Part shown: positions 62,301-64,000 of the stretch, piece by piece
Layout of the letters: the number at the start of each line of letters is the position of its first letter
Position numbering within the stretch: the stretch's first letter is position 1
Source of the DNA: Pseudopyrenochaeta lycopersici
Lineage: Eukaryota > Ascomycota > Dothideomycetes > Pleosporales > Pseudopyrenochaetaceae
Reading direction: 5' to 3'
Assembly: GCA_003313425.1 (NCBI GenBank)
Contig: NHZP01000030.1
Span: forward strand, 434,001-498,000
DNA: 64,000 nucleotides
Position numbers and translations under genes: made by a program
Notes under the pieces: model-generated
What the model was told of the DNA's origin: nothing
What the model saw: the letters and a program-made list of their open reading frames with translations, nothing else
Databases searched by the model: none

Positions 62301-64000
62301 AAGGAAGTACTATAATAATTAAGGGACTACCACCTAGAGCTAAATCTAGAAAAGTACAAATTTTATAAAAAAGAGGTAGAATTCTTAAAATATATAGTTA
62401 GAAGATAAGGAGTATAGATTAGCGAATCTAAAATTAGGATAATCTAAGAATAGAAGATACTATAAATAGTTAAGGATATTTAGTTATTCTTAAGATTTAT
62501 TAACTTTAACTAATAGTTTATTAAGGACTTCTCTAAGATTGCAGCACCTTTAACGAAACTAATAAAAAAAGAAGAAAAATATGACTAGAATAAGGAACAG
62601 TAATAAGCCTTTAAAGAGCTAAAAGAAGCATGCATAGCAAAACTAGTATTTATATTATTTACTAGTAGATAACTACTAAGGATTAAAACAGATGCATTAG
62701 GTCTTGTAATTAGAGTAGTAGCCCTATAAAAAAAAGACAGAAGATAGCACCTTATAGTATATTACTCTTAAAAGTTCTTATAAGTAGAGGAGTAATATAA
62801 TATCTACAATAAAGAACTTATAGCTATTATTAACGTACTATAATACTAGAGAGTATATATAGAAAGTTGCTTAGAACTTACTATATATACAGACTACTAA
62901 AACCTAATATACTTTATAATAATAAAATAACTTAATTAGAGATAAGTAAGATAGTTAGAACTTTTAGGATAATATAAATTTAAGATTATATACACACTAA
63001 GGAAAGAAAATAGGAGAGCAGATGCACTAAGTAGAAGATATAATATAGTAGGAAAGAAAACTAAAGTTTATATAGCGATCTTAAAAATAAACGAAGATAG
63101 AACTCTAGGACCCTCGCAAGAATACTACGTAATCTTAAAAATATAAGTAAAAGTCCCTAAGGACCTACATAAGATTATTATCTAACAACACTATAATAAT
63201 CTAATATATAGACACCTAGGAATTATAAGAACTATAGAACTAATCTAATAAAACTACTATATTAAGAATCTAAGATAGAAAGTAGAGACATATATTAAGA
63301 AGTGTGTACCCTGCTAACAGAATAAACCTGCTACATACGCACTTTATAGTAAATCGCAGGTAATAAAAGTACCTATAAAACTATAGAAAGATATAGTAAT
63401 AGACTTTATTATAGACTTACCTAAGTCTGTAGATAAAGTAACTAGATATAAGTATAACGCGATATATAACGTAGTATATAGATATATTAATTACGCAGAA
63501 TTTATACTATTTAGAAAGAATTTTATAGCACTATAACGCGCAGAAATAATAAAAGACTAAATATTCTAATACTATAGTATACTAAAAACTATTATTAGCA
63601 ATAGAGATAAGTTATTTACATCTAATTTCTAGTTAACCTTTATAGCTAAGATAGGTACCTAAAGGAAACTATCTACAGTATACTACCTAGAAACTAATAG
63701 ATAAACAGAATAAATAAATAGAACCCTAAAATAATACCTACGAGCGTATTATAATAGATAACAGAATAACTAGGTATTACTATTACTAACAGCATAAATT
63801 ATATTTAATAACAGTAAATCTAAAGTAATAGGTAAAATACTGTTCTACGCCTATTACGGGAAACACCTAAACCTATTTAAAAGAAACTTTCTAAATATTA
63901 AAGTAAAAGCTACAGTTAAAATAGTAAGAGAACTACAGGCAACGCTAAAATAATTATAAGAAAGACTTAAGAAAAGACAAGGATAATAAATTTTATATAT

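Larger units (their letters stand above)
58462..64000 (+). mobile_element. RIPped Ty3/Gypsy element, running off the right edge
   Basis: A probable 5' LTR is 58462-58819 (TGTTA...TAACA). Plus-strand gag follows, with a zinc-knuckle trace YYNYKKKRYFIKNYR at about 60068-60115. RT lies at 61.7-62.2 kb (GFI...PIIFTLKKD, YINYRKLN, LDLRGAYNLIKI, and YLDNILVY at 62182-62205), RNase H at about 62.5-63.0 kb ending in a plain ADALSR at 63020-63037, then a zinc-binding region (KKCVPCQQNK) and integrase to the window end. Interrupted in gag by a GC-rich insert. Confidence 0.88.

Overview
The window is a piece of a filamentous ascomycete (Pezizomycotina) chromosome; the class cannot be fixed from the sequence alone. 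The evidence is short introns (45-62 nt) with CTAAC-like branch sites, CAACAATGCC/CAAAATGGC-type start contexts, fungal gene families (NACHT STAND receptors, GMC oxidoreductases), Fot1/Pogo, Copia and Gypsy elements, and very strong repeat-induced point mutation (RIP). About three quarters of the window (roughly 1-11.8 kb, 25.9-49.6 kb and 56.0-64.0 kb) is AT/TpA-rich repeat DNA whose reading frames are broken almost only by TAA and TAG, as expected when CAA, CAG and TGG codons are hit by C-to-T and G-to-A changes. Two gene islands with normal base composition (about 11.8-25.8 kb and 49.6-55.9 kb) interrupt it.

Layout. 1-3.7 kb: RIPped Gypsy pol. About 4.8-7.3 kb: RIPped single long ORF that looks like a 2-oxoglutarate/Fe(II) dioxygenase. 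7.2-8.7 kb: one arm of a 1.5-kb inverted repeat with a (TTTC)n tract. 8.7-11.5 kb: retrotransposon gag remnant. Island 1: a 712-aa membrane protein of a fungal family of unknown function (12.1-14.3 kb, with a GC-AG intron), a five-exon 1258-aa fusion of a cholesterol-oxidase-like GMC oxidoreductase and an alpha/beta hydrolase (16.0-20.0 kb), and a three-exon NACHT-ankyrin STAND receptor (23.1-25.5 kb). 26.0-49.2 kb: a nest of elements whose borders can be read exactly: Copia inside Fot1/Pogo; one Gypsy inside another Gypsy, plus a young solo LTR in the outer Gypsy. Each LTR element has a perfect 5-bp target duplication. Island 2: a divergent gene pair. 56-64 kb: further RIPped repeats, the other arm of the 1.5-kb inverted repeat, and a Gypsy element running off the window with an unmutated GC-rich insert.

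The most interesting system is in island 2. A four-exon alpha/beta-hydrolase effector on the minus strand (50161-51305) and a NACHT-WD40 receptor on the plus strand (51870-55891) share a 564-bp promoter region. Splicing the effector's last exon reveals a short Asn/Gln/Gly-rich C-terminus that matches the first 25 residues of the receptor (pattern G-[QH]-[IV]-x-N-x-A-[QE]-x-D-[MI]-x-I). This is the arrangement of amyloid-signalling NLR/effector pairs (HET-S/NWD2, SesB/sigma type): ligand binding by the WD repeats would template the effector motif and trigger cell death. The receptor has 14 nearly identical WD40 repeats that vary at a few positions, as in heterokaryon-incompatibility genes. Exon structures, motif match and element borders were read by eye; domain names come from family knowledge and were not tested by a search.
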